Positions 33,780 through 43,663 of a stretch of DNA of 64,000 bases are shown here, in pieces. The notes below the pieces were generated by a model, which saw nothing but the letters and a program-made list of their open reading frames with translations, did no database searches and was not told the DNA's origin. Both the position numbers and the translations under genes were made by a program. Origin of the DNA: Simmondsia chinensis (Eukaryota > Streptophyta > Magnoliopsida > Caryophyllales > Simmondsiaceae); NCBI GenBank assembly GCA_018398585.1, contig JAGTTD010000024.1, forward strand, positions 10,816,071 through 10,880,070. Reading direction: 5' to 3'. Every line of letters starts with the position of its first letter. The first letter of the stretch is position 1.

Positions 33780-34448
33780 CCTTATCAACACTATCAAAAG
33801 AAATGGTTTAATCGTTTCAGCATCAAAAATGAAATTATTTCAAACCAAAGTAAGACTTTTAGGACATGATATTTCTCAAGGAACCATAAAACCTATTGCA
33901 AGAGTAATAAAGTTTGCTGACAAATTTCTAAATGATTTAAAAGACAAAACTCAATTACAAAGGTTTTTGGGATGTTTAAATTACGTTGCTGATTTCTTCC
34001 CTAACCTTCGCAATATGTGTCAACCCTTATACCAAAGGCTTCAAAAAAATCATCTTCCTTGGACAAAGGACCATGCTAAAATGGTGGTATATTCAAACAA
34101 AAAGTGGACTCCAACCCTGAGCAAGTAATTAGGTTTCATTCTAGACTTTGGCCTGGAGCTCAAAAAAATTATTCAACAATTAAAAAGGAAGTTTTATCCA
34201 TTGTTTTACGCATTTCAAAATTTCAGGATGATTTATATAACAAAACTTTTCTTTTAAGAATTGATTTCAAATCTGCAAAAGCAGTTTTACAAAATGATGT
34301 AAAAAATATAGTTTCAAAACAAATTTTTCCAAGATGGCAAGCCATCCTTTCTGTATTTGATTTTCAAATTGAATTTATTAGAGGAGAAAACAATTCGTTG
34401 CCAGACTTGCTTTTAAGAGAATTTCTTCAAAACCATAATATAATTTAA
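33780..34448 (+). pseudogene. RT connection and RNase H (right block), catalytic core deleted
   Basis: Connection domain open at 33829-34128, RNase H second half open at 34104-34448. Compared with 17822-18562 roughly 120 bases are missing at about 34086, between words containing ATGGTGG. The segment with the first catalytic Asp (ETD) is gone. Confidence 0.85.
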
Positions 34449-34461
34449 TTTTTCCAGGAGA

Positions 34462-35650
34462 ATGTCAAAAGACAAAGGTAAAGGGAAGATTCAATCTGCA
34501 GAAGACTATGCAATGGCCCTTAAACCTCATCCTTAATATTCTTCAATCAAAATTCCAACTCAAAACCCTTTCGAAATTTTAAATGAAGATGTCCTTCAAT
34601 CTCTTATTATGCCTCTGTTTCAAGACCTTCAAATCCTCTCTCAATCCAACCACCTGTTCCTCCTCAATCTCTTAATCAGAGACTCCAAAATAACTTTACC
34701 CGCTTAAACAAATAAATATTTTCCAAAGCCTCAACTTGAACACATTTTCCTCACCAAACAAAGAGAACCTCTCCCTTTAACTGGAATTCAGAATCTAGTC
34801 AAAGCAACTTTTTCTGACAATATCCAATGGCTTCCAGATGATATTCAAATGACCCAAAAATTTTATGAATTCATCTTGGTATATTCAGGTTCTGCCCTTA
34901 ATAATGGGCAAATCCAATATTGAAAGTGAAAAATTTTAAATATTTGGGATATCAAGAATTTTGGTTACACTTCTTATACCTCAAAATAATTTTTTCAAAC
35001 TTTTATTCCAGCTGGTTATACTTATTAAGATTACAAAATGGCTTGGTTTAGAAATTTTCTTTTCCAACCTTTTGATCATTCTTGGTGCTTTCAATTCCAC
35101 AAAAAATCAAGAACTTTTCCAGTATGGTTTTATGAATGGTGGCGCTTTTTCGGAAGCACTACTGATATTTTTTCAGCAAACGCCATAGCATTATTCAACA
35201 TTTATTGAAAACATTTAGAAGATGATCCTCTAAATGCAATTATAAATTTTCATTTAAATTTTCAAACTGCTTGGATACTTTGTTGGTCTTTTAAGACCGC
35301 TCAATTTCTGGAGCAACCTTATCCCATATCTTTAGTTCGAGAATTCAAAATTAAGTGGTGGGATAAATACGTCCTTGAACGTGATTGTACCACTGATTCC
35401 TTATCAAAATTTTTCAAAAACAAAAATAAAAACATTCAAATTCTCAGTCATAATTCTCCAAGCATTCTAAAAATCCCTTCTAAATCTCATCCTCAAAATG
35501 TCTCACTAGCAAGTTCTCCCACAAAATCCAAATCAAAAATTCCAAAAAAACTCCTAACTCAGCTCCTTCGGCATGTCTAGAATTCTTCCTCTGAAGATAA
35601 TGATAAAGAAGTCAGTTCCAGTCAAAGTGATCCATTCAATCTATTTTGAT
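34462..35650 (+). pseudogene. Type A downstream ORF (right block)
   Basis: ATG at 34462 just after TTTTTCCAG, a good splice-acceptor sequence. MSKDKGKGKIQS start, Pro/Ser-rich part, WFYEWWRFFG-like block at about 35120-35150, FKIKWWDKY and the acidic tail. Stops and indels break it in several places. It is the most complete type A copy of this ORF. Confidence 0.7.
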
Positions 35651-35820
35651 GATTCAAGTTTACAAGACTAATTCAATACAGGACAAAGGGAAAAGACAAA
35701 AGCTGTACAGTATGGCTCAATAATTCAATAAAGGACGGAACCAAAATTCAAAAGATGCACAGTACTACTCAATAATTCCAATTAAAGACAGAAGACATGT
35801 GTTGCAATTCAAGACTCAAA
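35651..35820 (+). promoter_or_regulatory. Distal promoter fragment at the right viral edge
   Basis: Includes both GCTCAATAATTC-type elements but not the TATA box; ends at 35820 against the AT-rich foldback repeat. Confidence 0.75.
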
Positions 35821-36120
35821 AAGTAGATATATTAACATAAAAAAATATTAAGTAATTGTTATTTATAAGCTAACAAATTTGTTATTATATAATATTTATA
35901 AATTATTATTATATAATTAATTAACTAATATTAAATATATAATTATTGAAATAAAATTATAGTAAAATATTAATTAAAAGGTGGATATTTTTTTTGAACA
36001 AAATTAAAAGGTATATATATTAACATATAAGAAAAAAATTAAATAAATGATATAGACAGCTCATTGTTCATTCTTTGCTAAGGAAATGGGGCTTTAAAAA
36101 AATGAATAAAAGCAATCAAA
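35821..36120. mobile_element. Partial AT-rich foldback repeat, copy 2
   Basis: Matches 23070-23385 (right arm of the first foldback) in the same orientation, including the GAAATGGGGCTTTAAAAAAA stretch. The left arm is absent because pararetroviral sequence abuts it at 35820. Confidence 0.75.
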
Positions 36121-36192
36121 AGTGGGGCTCTATTATGATTCAAACCCACGCCTTCCCAATTAAGGTGGGAACTTCTTTATCATTAGGCTGCC
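36121..36192 (-). repeat. tRNA-like motif, copy 2
   Basis: Counterpart of 23383-23452, with A-box and B-box-like stretches more degraded. It keeps the same distance to the foldback arm. Confidence 0.5.
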
Positions 36193-37019
36193 AATCAACT
36201 TCTAATTTTAAAGTACACATAATTTTATGTAATATACAATGTGTACTGGGCATGTATTGGTTGTACCCTAAGAAGCACGGATACGGATATGGATACTAGA
36301 TACGACAGGATATCAACATGCCGATACGTGATTTTTCCAAAAACTAGGATACGACACCTAAGTGACAGGCTATTTCAAAATTATATATATTTTATATAGA
36401 GTCCATGTAATTGATAAGGAACACCCAAGTTGGTCACTAAAGTGATCAAAAATTGCCCTTTTGGTCACCTAGTTCAAATTTTAGAAAATTTAGCTACCCA
36501 ACTCTTAAAAAAAGTTCTATTTGGTCACCCAAGTGATTTAAAATGAACAAATTAGTCACCCAATTTAAAATTTGGAAAATTTGGTCTCTCAACTCCTAAT
36601 AAAAATCTCATTTAGTCACCTAAATGATTTAAAATTAATTAAATTCTTTATTCAAGTAAAAAATAACAAACTCAATCATCTTTATGAATTATTTATTCCA
36701 TTGGTCTGTAATTTTTTAACTTTATTAAAGTTTATCTATAATGTTCAAAAAAAAAAGTTTATCTATTATTTTTTCTAAAATAATTTTTCAACTTTTATTT
36801 TATAATTGAATAATTAAATTATTATTTTGCTATTAATATTACGTAAAAATTAAAAGATATGTAATTAATTTTGCCATAAAATAAAATATAAAAATAATTT
36901 AAATAAATGACCCAAAATAATTTATATATAGTTATAATTGTAAAAAACTAAAAAGTAAAAATATTTACTTTAAATTGAATACTTAATCCAAGATTTCTCT
37001 TAAATTCATCCAAAAAAAA

Positions 37020-37128
37020 TTTCCCTCCCAAAATCCCTCCAACCAATTTAAATTTTGGGAGGGAAAATTCCAAAACTCTAAATTCCCTCCCAAAATTTAA
37101 ATTTGGTTGGGGGGATTTTGGGAGGGAA
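37020..37128. repeat. Long hairpin inside the Mutator-like element
   Basis: Arms 37020-37064 and 37084-37128 are inverted copies rich in TCCCTCCCAAAAT and its complement, separated by about 19 bases. Few mismatches. Confidence 0.8.
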
Positions 37129-37140
37129 ATTCAAACCTTC

Positions 37141-37300
37141 AAAAACGTGTCGGGACGTATCGGAAGAGTGTCGGAAATTCAAAATTCAAAAAAAGAAGTA
37201 TCGGATACTTTTTCACGTATCGGACATGTATCGGAAGCGTGTCGGAAATTCAAAATTTAAAAAAAGAAGTATCTGATATTTTTTTCATGTGTCAGACACG
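37141..37300 (+). repeat. 73-bp tandem repeat in the Mutator-like terminus
   Basis: The word GTGTCGGAAATTCAAAATT followed by AAAAAAAGAAGTATC recurs about 73 bases apart (near 37167 and 37240), part of a subterminal array of TATCGGA and GTGTCGG motifs. Confidence 0.7.
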
Positions 37301-37552
37301 TATCGGGCCGTGTCGGAGGAGTGTCGGTGTCGGATACGTGTCGGACACCGACACTCTGACCAAAAAAGAGTATCGGTGCTTCCTAGGTTGTACCCCGTTT
37401 CAAATGGCTTGCAACCCTTGTAATCCAAACCAAATAGCGTGCAACGAAAAAACTACCGTAAAATATGTCATTTTGCTAAATATTTTTCAACATATGCTAT
37501 TTTTTTAATTTTTTTCTAAAACTATGCTAATTTGCTAAAAAAAACTCAAGTT

Positions 37553-37805
37553 ATCGTCTAGCAGTACTATATGGCACTTCAATCGAACATATAAACTACA
37601 ACAGAGAGCACAAAGACGTCATTAAACTGTGATAGCAGAAAGTTATTGTCTAGCAGTACTATACGGCACTTCAATCGAACATATAAACTGCAACAAAGAG
37701 CACAAAGACGTCACTAAACTACGACAGCAGTACTACATAGCACTTCAATCAAACATATGCACCGCAACAAATAGCACAGAGACGTCACTACACTCCGATA
37801 GCTAT
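37553..37805 (+). repeat. Minisatellite, three units of 74-92 bp
   Basis: The GCAGTACTAT-type word starts units at 37561, 37653 and 37727; each continues with GCACTTCAATCGAACATAT and AGCACAAAGACGTCA variants. The first unit carries an extra 18 bases. Confidence 0.8.
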
Positions 37806-37924
37806 CTTAGGAGGATCTCATGATGCTTCTAGGTTCCATTAGGACAACGGAAACAAGAACCGATGACTTTCAAGCCAAAATTTCTAAAGCACCAAAAAAT
37901 TATGTTAGTCTCTAGTTTGTTACA

Positions 37925-38178
37925 CCTAAGAGGGTACCAGCACGCAAGCACTGGATCCTATTAGAACTTTAAAGTTAAGTATACTTGGATCAGAGTAGTA
38001 CCAAAATGAGTGACCTCCTGGGAGTCCTCGTGTTGCACTCCTCAGGTTGGGGGTTCTCGAAAACAGCCTCTCTTCAGGGTAGCACCCTGAAGAGAGAAGG
38101 ATGCGTACATCCAACCCCCTCCCCTGACCCTGCTTAGGCGAGAGCCCTTAGGACACCGGAAATGTTGTTTTTTCCTGC
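37925..38178 (+). mobile_element. 5S rRNA-headed SINE (chimera with Au-type body), copy 1
   Basis: 37932-38042 matches plant 5S rRNA from about nucleotide 11 to near its end, with the internal Pol III promoter readable (AAGTTAAGTATACTTGGAT, AGTAGTACCAAAATGAGTGA). It runs straight into an Au-SINE-like body (ACAGCCTCTCTTCAGGG, TGCGTACATCC, CTGACCCTGCTTAGGCGAG) and a T-rich end. Flanking direct repeats TTTGTTACA at 37916-37924 and 38179-38187 support retroposition as one unit. A pseudogene of 5S alone would not carry the SINE body. Confidence 0.8.
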
Positions 38179-38284
38179 TTTGTTACAACTCATATACGGA
38201 ACTTTGTTACTAAACGCATATAAGACTTATTAGGTTGAATCAACAACTCAAATATTAACATGAAGGGTAACACATGAGAGCCCC

Positions 38285-38520
38285 CAAACATTTCCAGTGT
38301 CCCAAGGGCTTTGCCTAAGCAGGGTCTGGGGAGGGTGAATGTACGCAGCCTTCCCCCTTCAGGGCACCATGAAAGGAGGCTGTTTCCGAGAACCCTCAAC
38401 CTGATAGGTGCAACACGAGAACTTCCCCGGAGGTCACCCATCTTGGTACTCCTCTCATCCAAGTATGCTTAACTTCAGAATTCTAATGGGATTCGGTGCT
38501 TGCGTGTTAGTAGCCTCTTA
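38285..38520 (-). mobile_element. 5S rRNA-headed SINE, copy 2 (inverted)
   Basis: On the minus strand, the same order: AAGAGGCTACTAACACGCAA start, 5S-derived head (38405-38515), then the Au-type body ending GGACACTGGAAATGTTT. Both copies start at the same 5S position, which defines an element end. No convincing target-site duplication here. The copies differ by roughly 15 percent, so they come from separate insertions of a family. Confidence 0.78.
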
Positions 38521-39000
38521 AGTATTCCTAATTTGGTATCAAAGACAGGAGAAAATGTCAATGAATTGTCAGCAAAAAGTGAACAAAAGCACCTATCATA
38601 AGAAAATGACTAAAAAGAAAGAATCGAACAAATCTTATGAATTTGAAAAAAAAAAAAAAAAAAAAAAAAAGGAAAATCCTCCCATATATTGTCGCTTTAA
38701 TTTTCCCAAATTGTGTATTAGTAGCAACCAAAAAATAAAAAAAAAGATGAATTGTAAAGGAAAATTCTGCAAAAAGCATGAAATTTTTTACATCTTGTTA
38801 TTGATGGACCTTTGAGCTTGAGTATAACGACAACTGCATCCGTGGCCTGGTTGTGTTTGCCTCAAAGTGGAGTCTTCTGTATTTGATCTGAATTGTCTCC
38901 TAGATACTTGGTTAATGGGGAAAAAAAAAAAGTAAGATCATTATCTAACATGATAGTAGGCATGAAAGCGAGCATGGCCAGGTCTAAGGAAAAGGGAAGG

Positions 39001-39032
<32 letters not shown>

Positions 39033-39549
39033 AAACCTATACGCTAGGATTTTTTTTTTTTTTTTTTTTTGATAGGTAACCTGTAGGCTAGATGATAAGA
39101 TGCAAGTTCAAGCATTCCATCTGAAACTTGATGGCACTAATCGAAAGAGTTGATGGGCACTCTTTGATGCTTGGATTCATTGGGTCATTTTTTGTGGATC
39201 ATTTGCAAGATGAGCTTGATTAGACGAATTAATTGCAACATGCAATTCTTCCATTCTCAATGAACCACTCCTTTGTCCAGGCATCTAAGTCATTATTCAA
39301 CACAACTAAAACTAGGTGACATCCTTAGCTGTGTATAACCCCATACAAAAGAATTTCCCTTTTCCTCTTTCATTATCATTCCTATTGGCAGCACCCCCCC
39401 TTATTCCTCTACCTCTGCCGCCTCATGCACTAGTTAGAAAATATTTCAAAAATAATTCCCTAAATTAAGTGCAGTGAAAGAAATAACAAAATTTTAATTT
39501 AAATCTAAACGATTTAATTAAATCAATAATCTCCACTCTAATAGGTCTA
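38521..39549. other. No gene seen; long A and T runs
   Basis: A runs at about 38646-38670 and 39001-39030, and a T run at 39051-39070. ORFs crossing them are low-complexity artefacts. No domain or repeat family recognised. Confidence 0.5.
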
Positions 39550-39756
39550 CAGGGCCGGTCCTGACATTTTCGGAGCCTCAAGCGAAATTATCAGAGGGGA
39601 CCCTTTATATATAACAAATTATAATAATTTTGACTATAAAATTTATTAATACTAAGAATTAATACTTTAAAAACCATAACTTCAAAAATCTGGGGCCCTT
39701 AAAATTCGGGGGTCCCAAGCAGGTGTTTGGGTCGCTTGGGGTTATGTTCGGCTCTA
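39550..39756. mobile_element. hAT-like MITE, 207 bp
   Basis: Ends CAGGGCCGGTCCTGA and, inverted, TAGAGCCGAACATAA, flanked by near-identical 8-base duplications TAGGTCTA (39542-39549) and TAGGTCCA (39757-39764). Size, 8-base duplication and CAGGG terminus fit hAT MITEs. Non-coding. Confidence 0.75.
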
Positions 39757-40679
39757 TAGGTCCATAATGGCATAATAATATCTTATAAAACAAATTCTGA
39801 ATTAAACTTATAAAAGCATACCTTGAGCGTGAATCTAATTCTGAATTTGAAGTCGCATAATTGGAGAAATAATCCTTGACACCTCAAGGACTTCTTTGCA
39901 ATGGCCACTTTTGCATCCAGAATGTGGGCTCCGAAAATATTTAAATGTTAGAAAAAATTTAGAACAAAATTTTTCGTCGCAATTTTCTGCAAAAAATTTT
40001 CAGAAAAATTCTAATGTCAAACTTTGAATTCTAAAACCCTAAGTTTCAATCAAGGATTTAATTGAAAATAGTTCCGTTTTTATTTTCTTGAACAACGCAC
40101 AACTGCGTAATTCACAATCACAAAACCTTAAAATTTTCTTTATATATATATATAACAAGAGATCTGTCGTAATTAGGGGTGGTCATGGTTCGATTAAGTG
40201 CACTGAAAGTATTTTGGCTCGATTAACCATAACCAACAAACACAAAAATCTCTAACCATTACTTAACCAAAAAGCGTAGTTAACCGACTTTCGATAAATT
40301 GGTAATTTGGTTTGGTTATTCCCAATTGACTGAGGTGGTCTTGCCTAGTGTTCCGACCTTATTGAAAAACACTAGTATGATATTTTTAGATTTTTGTCCA
40401 CATGACGTGGACAAGTTGTCTCATAAACCATATAGTAGTTTTATCAGATAAGTTGTTCAATTTTATCACGGACATACTTTAACATGTCAAAATTTTTTAT
40501 TTAAGTCTATTCATAGTTTAATCTCATTGACCATTTTAACCAAATATCGATGTTATCATGGACTACGTCCATCTCATAGATCTTTTTGGAAAACAATTAC
40601 ATGTCCATTTGACTCTTAGACATGAAATGAACATAGCGATTGTATATATTTAATATTTAAAGCCGAATAATTGGGTTTT
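39757..40679. other. No gene seen; possible MITE end and retroelement 3' region
   Basis: Short TA run at about 40142-40153. 40186 begins TAGGGGTGGTCATGGTTCG, a hAT-MITE-like terminus with no partner found. 40350-40680 resembles non-coding DNA next to copia LTRs but has no boundary I can prove. Confidence 0.4.
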
Positions 40680-41120
40680 AAGGACACTAATTCCAACGAC
40701 ACCACTCCATAATGCATCTCTTTAACTAGCTTCTTAGCCATTCTATATTAAGGCACTAAAACATTCACTAATCCATCTTCTTAAGCCATTTCTTTCAACT
40801 TATTTGCAGACACCTTATCCTTAATCTTCCCCCCAAACTTCCTAACTATCCATCTAAAGATGACAGCGTCATAATCATAAGTCTTGTTGTAATAATGATG
40901 GTATACATAGGTCTTAATTTGCAAAGGGAACTTGTTTTGCATAGGCAAAGCCCAAAGATACCAAACACGATCTTCCCTACACCTAACTTGTAGCCTTGTA
41001 GATCCGCTCCATGTGAACTTCACTCCAAAACCTTGGGCAACTACATAGCCTATCACTGCCTCTTTCGGTTTCCTTTTAGATTAGAATCTATCACCAATCT
41101 TGAACCTAGTGTCTTTATCC
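40680..41120 (-). pseudogene. MULE transposase N-terminal fragment (MuDR DNA-binding-like)
   Basis: 91 codons are open at 40781-41056 (minus). The pattern GYVVAQGFGVKFTW, RLQVRCRED, PLQIKTYVYHH and WIVRKFGGKI matches the order of the Mutator transposase DNA-binding domain (VKF, VRVKC, W.L.A, FQIKT, H, KWI). The usual Cys-Pro-Trp is eroded. A frame-shifted continuation to about 40680 resembles the next MULE segment. Likely the remains of an autonomous MULE. Confidence 0.6.
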
Positions 41121-41240
41121 TTTACATTGTGGTTGAATTGTGTGTGTCTGTTTTTCTGCGCATACATCCGTCTTCATCTTCATCATCCTCTCTAATAGAA
41201 GACAGCAGCAAATCGCTCTCAAAGTTGTCAACTAAGTAAT

Positions 41241-41826
41241 GTGTTAGGATATGTCTCAAATTCCTTGGATTTATGAAGAAGGCCGCAAGTCAGTTGATCG
41301 ATCGGGTGAGAAGCTGATAGATCAGGAAAGTACGCAGAACATGAGACGTCTAGAAAAAGCCCCGATCGATCGGCAGATACCGATCGATGGGGATTCCAAA
41401 ACACGGCACCCTTGTTCCGCTAGTTTAAATATAACGTGATGTTTACATTTTATGTATCCAATTAAGATAGAGCGCCGTCATTAAGGGTGAGAGAGGAAGT
41501 GTCCCTATAATTCTTCCATAGATCTCTTCAGAGGAAGTGAATTGTAATTCTTCCAGTATTTTGATCAATAAAGAATTTTCATCTCCGTCTGTAGCTTTTT
41601 CCCTTCTTGATTGAAGAGGGGTTTCCACGAAAATTATTGTCTCCTTCATTTATTCTCTTTTATCCTGTTATTTACTTCTCTTGTGTGTTATAGTATTTGA
41701 ATCGAATTCTGTTCTTGGGGTGTTAACTTTCGCTTCTCAAATTGATATCAGTGTATATCAGATTTAAGTCTAGTTCCTCACAAATTGATATCAGAGCATA
41801 TCAAATTTGTTAAGATTTCCCTTACA
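41241..41826 (+). repeat. 5' LTR of the deleted copia element
   Basis: 586 bases, about 85-90 percent like the 3' LTR by eye; contains tandem GATCGATCGG-like words and a repeated word GATATCAG near its end. Confidence 0.85.
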
Positions 41827-41828
41827 AT

Positions 41829-41840
41829 TGGTATCAGAGC
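41829..41840 (+). promoter_or_regulatory. Copia primer-binding site (tRNA-Met)
   Basis: TGGTATCAGAGC two bases after the 5' LTR. Confidence 0.9.
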
Positions 41841-41863
41841 CCTAGGTTGTTCAAATTAGTACT

Positions 41864-42650
41864 ATGACATCTGTAGTTAAATCTGAATTTGAGAAGTTTG
41901 GTGGTCAAGGGAGTTTCATTTTATCGCAGGTTCTCGTTAAGGGCCTCTTGACTTAGAACGGCTAGAAGAAAGCCTTAGAAGGAAAAGAGAAGAAACCAGG
42001 AAGTTTGTCAGAAGGACAATGGGAGGAGTTAGACGAAAAGGCTCTCACCGCTATTCAGATGTGTCTTACTGATGATGTTTTGACAGAAGTTTTGGAAGTG
42101 AAGACCGCTAAGGAGTTGTAGAAGAAATTGCAGGATATGTTCTGTTCCAAGCCAGTCTCCAACAAACTCTCAGTTAAGCGTCGATTGTTTACCTTTCATA
42201 TGTCAGAAGGTATATCACTTAAGAATCATGTTAATGAGTTTAATTCCATTATTCAAGAATTAAAGGAGCTCGATAATTCTCCTTAAGGATGAAAATCAGG
42301 TTATATTGTTGTTATATTCACTCTCTACCTCTTATGAAGGCTTCATTGAAAGCATGATTTATGGTGGTAGAAAAACCAACTCTATTGATGAGGTTAAGAG
42401 AAATTTACTGAGTACATAAGGAATTGTCTAATTCTGTAAATAACTTGGAAGTGGTCTATTTATGAGAGGAAGAACTGAGAATAGAGGATTTGATAATAAT
42501 GGAAACTCATCTGGATCTAAGTCTAGACATAGAGATTTATCATGTAATTACAGTCATAAGAAAAGGCATATTAAGAGAGACCGTTACAAGTTTTAGAGGA
42601 AACTAGAAGCTGATAACAAGTTCGACTAGAAGAGAAATAATCAACCCGCA
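41864..42650 (+). pseudogene. Copia gag remnant
   Basis: From ATG 41864. Blocks TDDVLTEVLEVKTAKEL, KLQDMF and HVNEFNSIIQEL are typical of the copia UBN2-type gag, followed by a damaged zinc knuckle (CNYSHKKRHIKRD) near 42545. Stops at 41951, 42118 and beyond break it. Confidence 0.75.
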
Positions 42651-42699
42651 GAAGCTTTAGTTAAAGATGAGAATGATGATATTCTGCCAGTGTTTGAAC

Positions 42700-43213
42700 C
42701 ATAGTCCATATTCAGAGAAAATTGGATTCTAGATTCGGGTTGCTCCTATCATGTTTGTCCCAATAAAGATTGGTTCTTCACGCATGAGTCAATTCAAGGT
42801 AGAGTTTCTTTGATGGGCAATGATGCTGCATGCAAAGTTTTAGGTATAAGAACAATTCGTGTTGAGATGTTTGATGGCACTATAAGGACTTTGAGTGATG
42901 TTCGTCATGTTCCTAATTTTGAGAAGAATCCCATCTCTTTAGGTACCCTTGATTCTCTCGGGTACAAGTACACAGCTCAAGTTGGGGTTTTGAAGCTCAG
43001 TAAGGGTGCTCTAGTTGTGATGAAGGCCAGAGGGGTTGGAACCCTGTATGGACTTATTGGTTCCACAGTGATAGAATCAGTGGCTATTTCTACAACTTTT
43101 ATGTCAGAATCAGATGAACATGGCATTTATGGGAAGCAGAAAAGAGTTCGCTTCAGGCAAGTCCTGACGAGTAACGATGGCACGTTTGATGAGTCTTTGT
43201 TATTACATCCTTA
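42700..43213 (+). pseudogene. Copia protease remnant
   Basis: WILDSGCSYHVCPNKDWF at 42723-42776 is the copia aspartic protease motif. 134 codons are open from 42810 to 43214 with GIRTIRVEMFDGTIRTLSDV and HVPNFEKN. The frame then passes into sequence without integrase domains. Confidence 0.8.
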
Positions 43214-43379
43214 GAAGACATCATCAGTTAGTTTTGATTCAGGTCAAGTGATTAGGCCAGAGGTAGTTTAGTTATAGTTAAGTAACACAGTTCAGCATCA
43301 AAGAGCTTTCACAGATAGCAATCAGCCACCTCCAATATAGATTTCTAAAAGAAATAAAGAGGCTGAAACCGTTCAGCAC

Positions 43380-43592
43380 GTGGATCAGTATTCAGTTGCT
43401 AGTGAAAGACATGAGAGACAAGCTTATGAAGAAGTTATTGCTTGTGCTCTTACAGCTGTGTTAAGGGCTAATTCAGAGAAGAAGAAGATCAGCTTTGCTA
43501 ATAACCTTACAGATATGTTCACTAAAGTGCTACCTAGCAGAAAGTTCAAGCATCGCTCGAACTCAGCTAGGTTTTCTGTTTTGTTGAGATAA
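43380..43592 (+). pseudogene. Copia polyprotein extreme C-terminus
   Basis: NLTDMFTKVLP is the closing block of copia RNase H regions (family form: aDmlTK.l). The deletion therefore joins protease-proximal DNA to the last 30-40 codons. Confidence 0.65.
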
Positions 43593-43663
43593 CCCCGTGT
43601 GGGGTGTTTTGTGGAGAAGATGTAGAAGTTCTTTTAGTTGAAATTTGAGCTAAGGTGGAGATT

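Larger units (their letters stand above)
27554..35820 (+). mobile_element. Type A endogenous pararetrovirus, plus strand, circularly permuted
   Basis: One slightly over-length viral genome. It opens inside the downstream ORF, passes promoter, leader, movement protein, coat, protease, RT and RNase H, and re-enters the downstream ORF and distal promoter. The word TCAAGAACTTTTCC occurs at about 27576 and 35107, giving a unit of about 7.53 kb and a terminal redundancy of about 0.7 kb. There are no LTRs or integrase. All genes carry breaks. The size and gene set fit Caulimoviridae. Confidence 0.9.
36269..37385. mobile_element. Mutator-like non-autonomous element, 1117 bp
   Basis: Flanked by a direct duplication GGTTGTACCC (36259-36268 and 37386-37395); the homologous locus near 23520 has the site once, without insertion. 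The termini read TAAGAAGCACGGATAC and, inverted, TAGGAAGCACCGATAC. A duplication of 9-10 bases and short terminal repeats suggest a Mutator-like element. The interior is non-coding with a 43-base palindrome and tandem GTGTCGGAAATTC words. Confidence 0.8.

Noticed and set aside
37553..37805. CRISPR-like spaced repeats.
   Set aside because: Units are contiguous degenerate tandem copies without unique spacers, in a plant genome.
37932..38042. A functional 5S rRNA gene.
   Set aside because: The 5' end is missing, many changes lie in conserved positions, and it is fused to a SINE body with target-site duplications.
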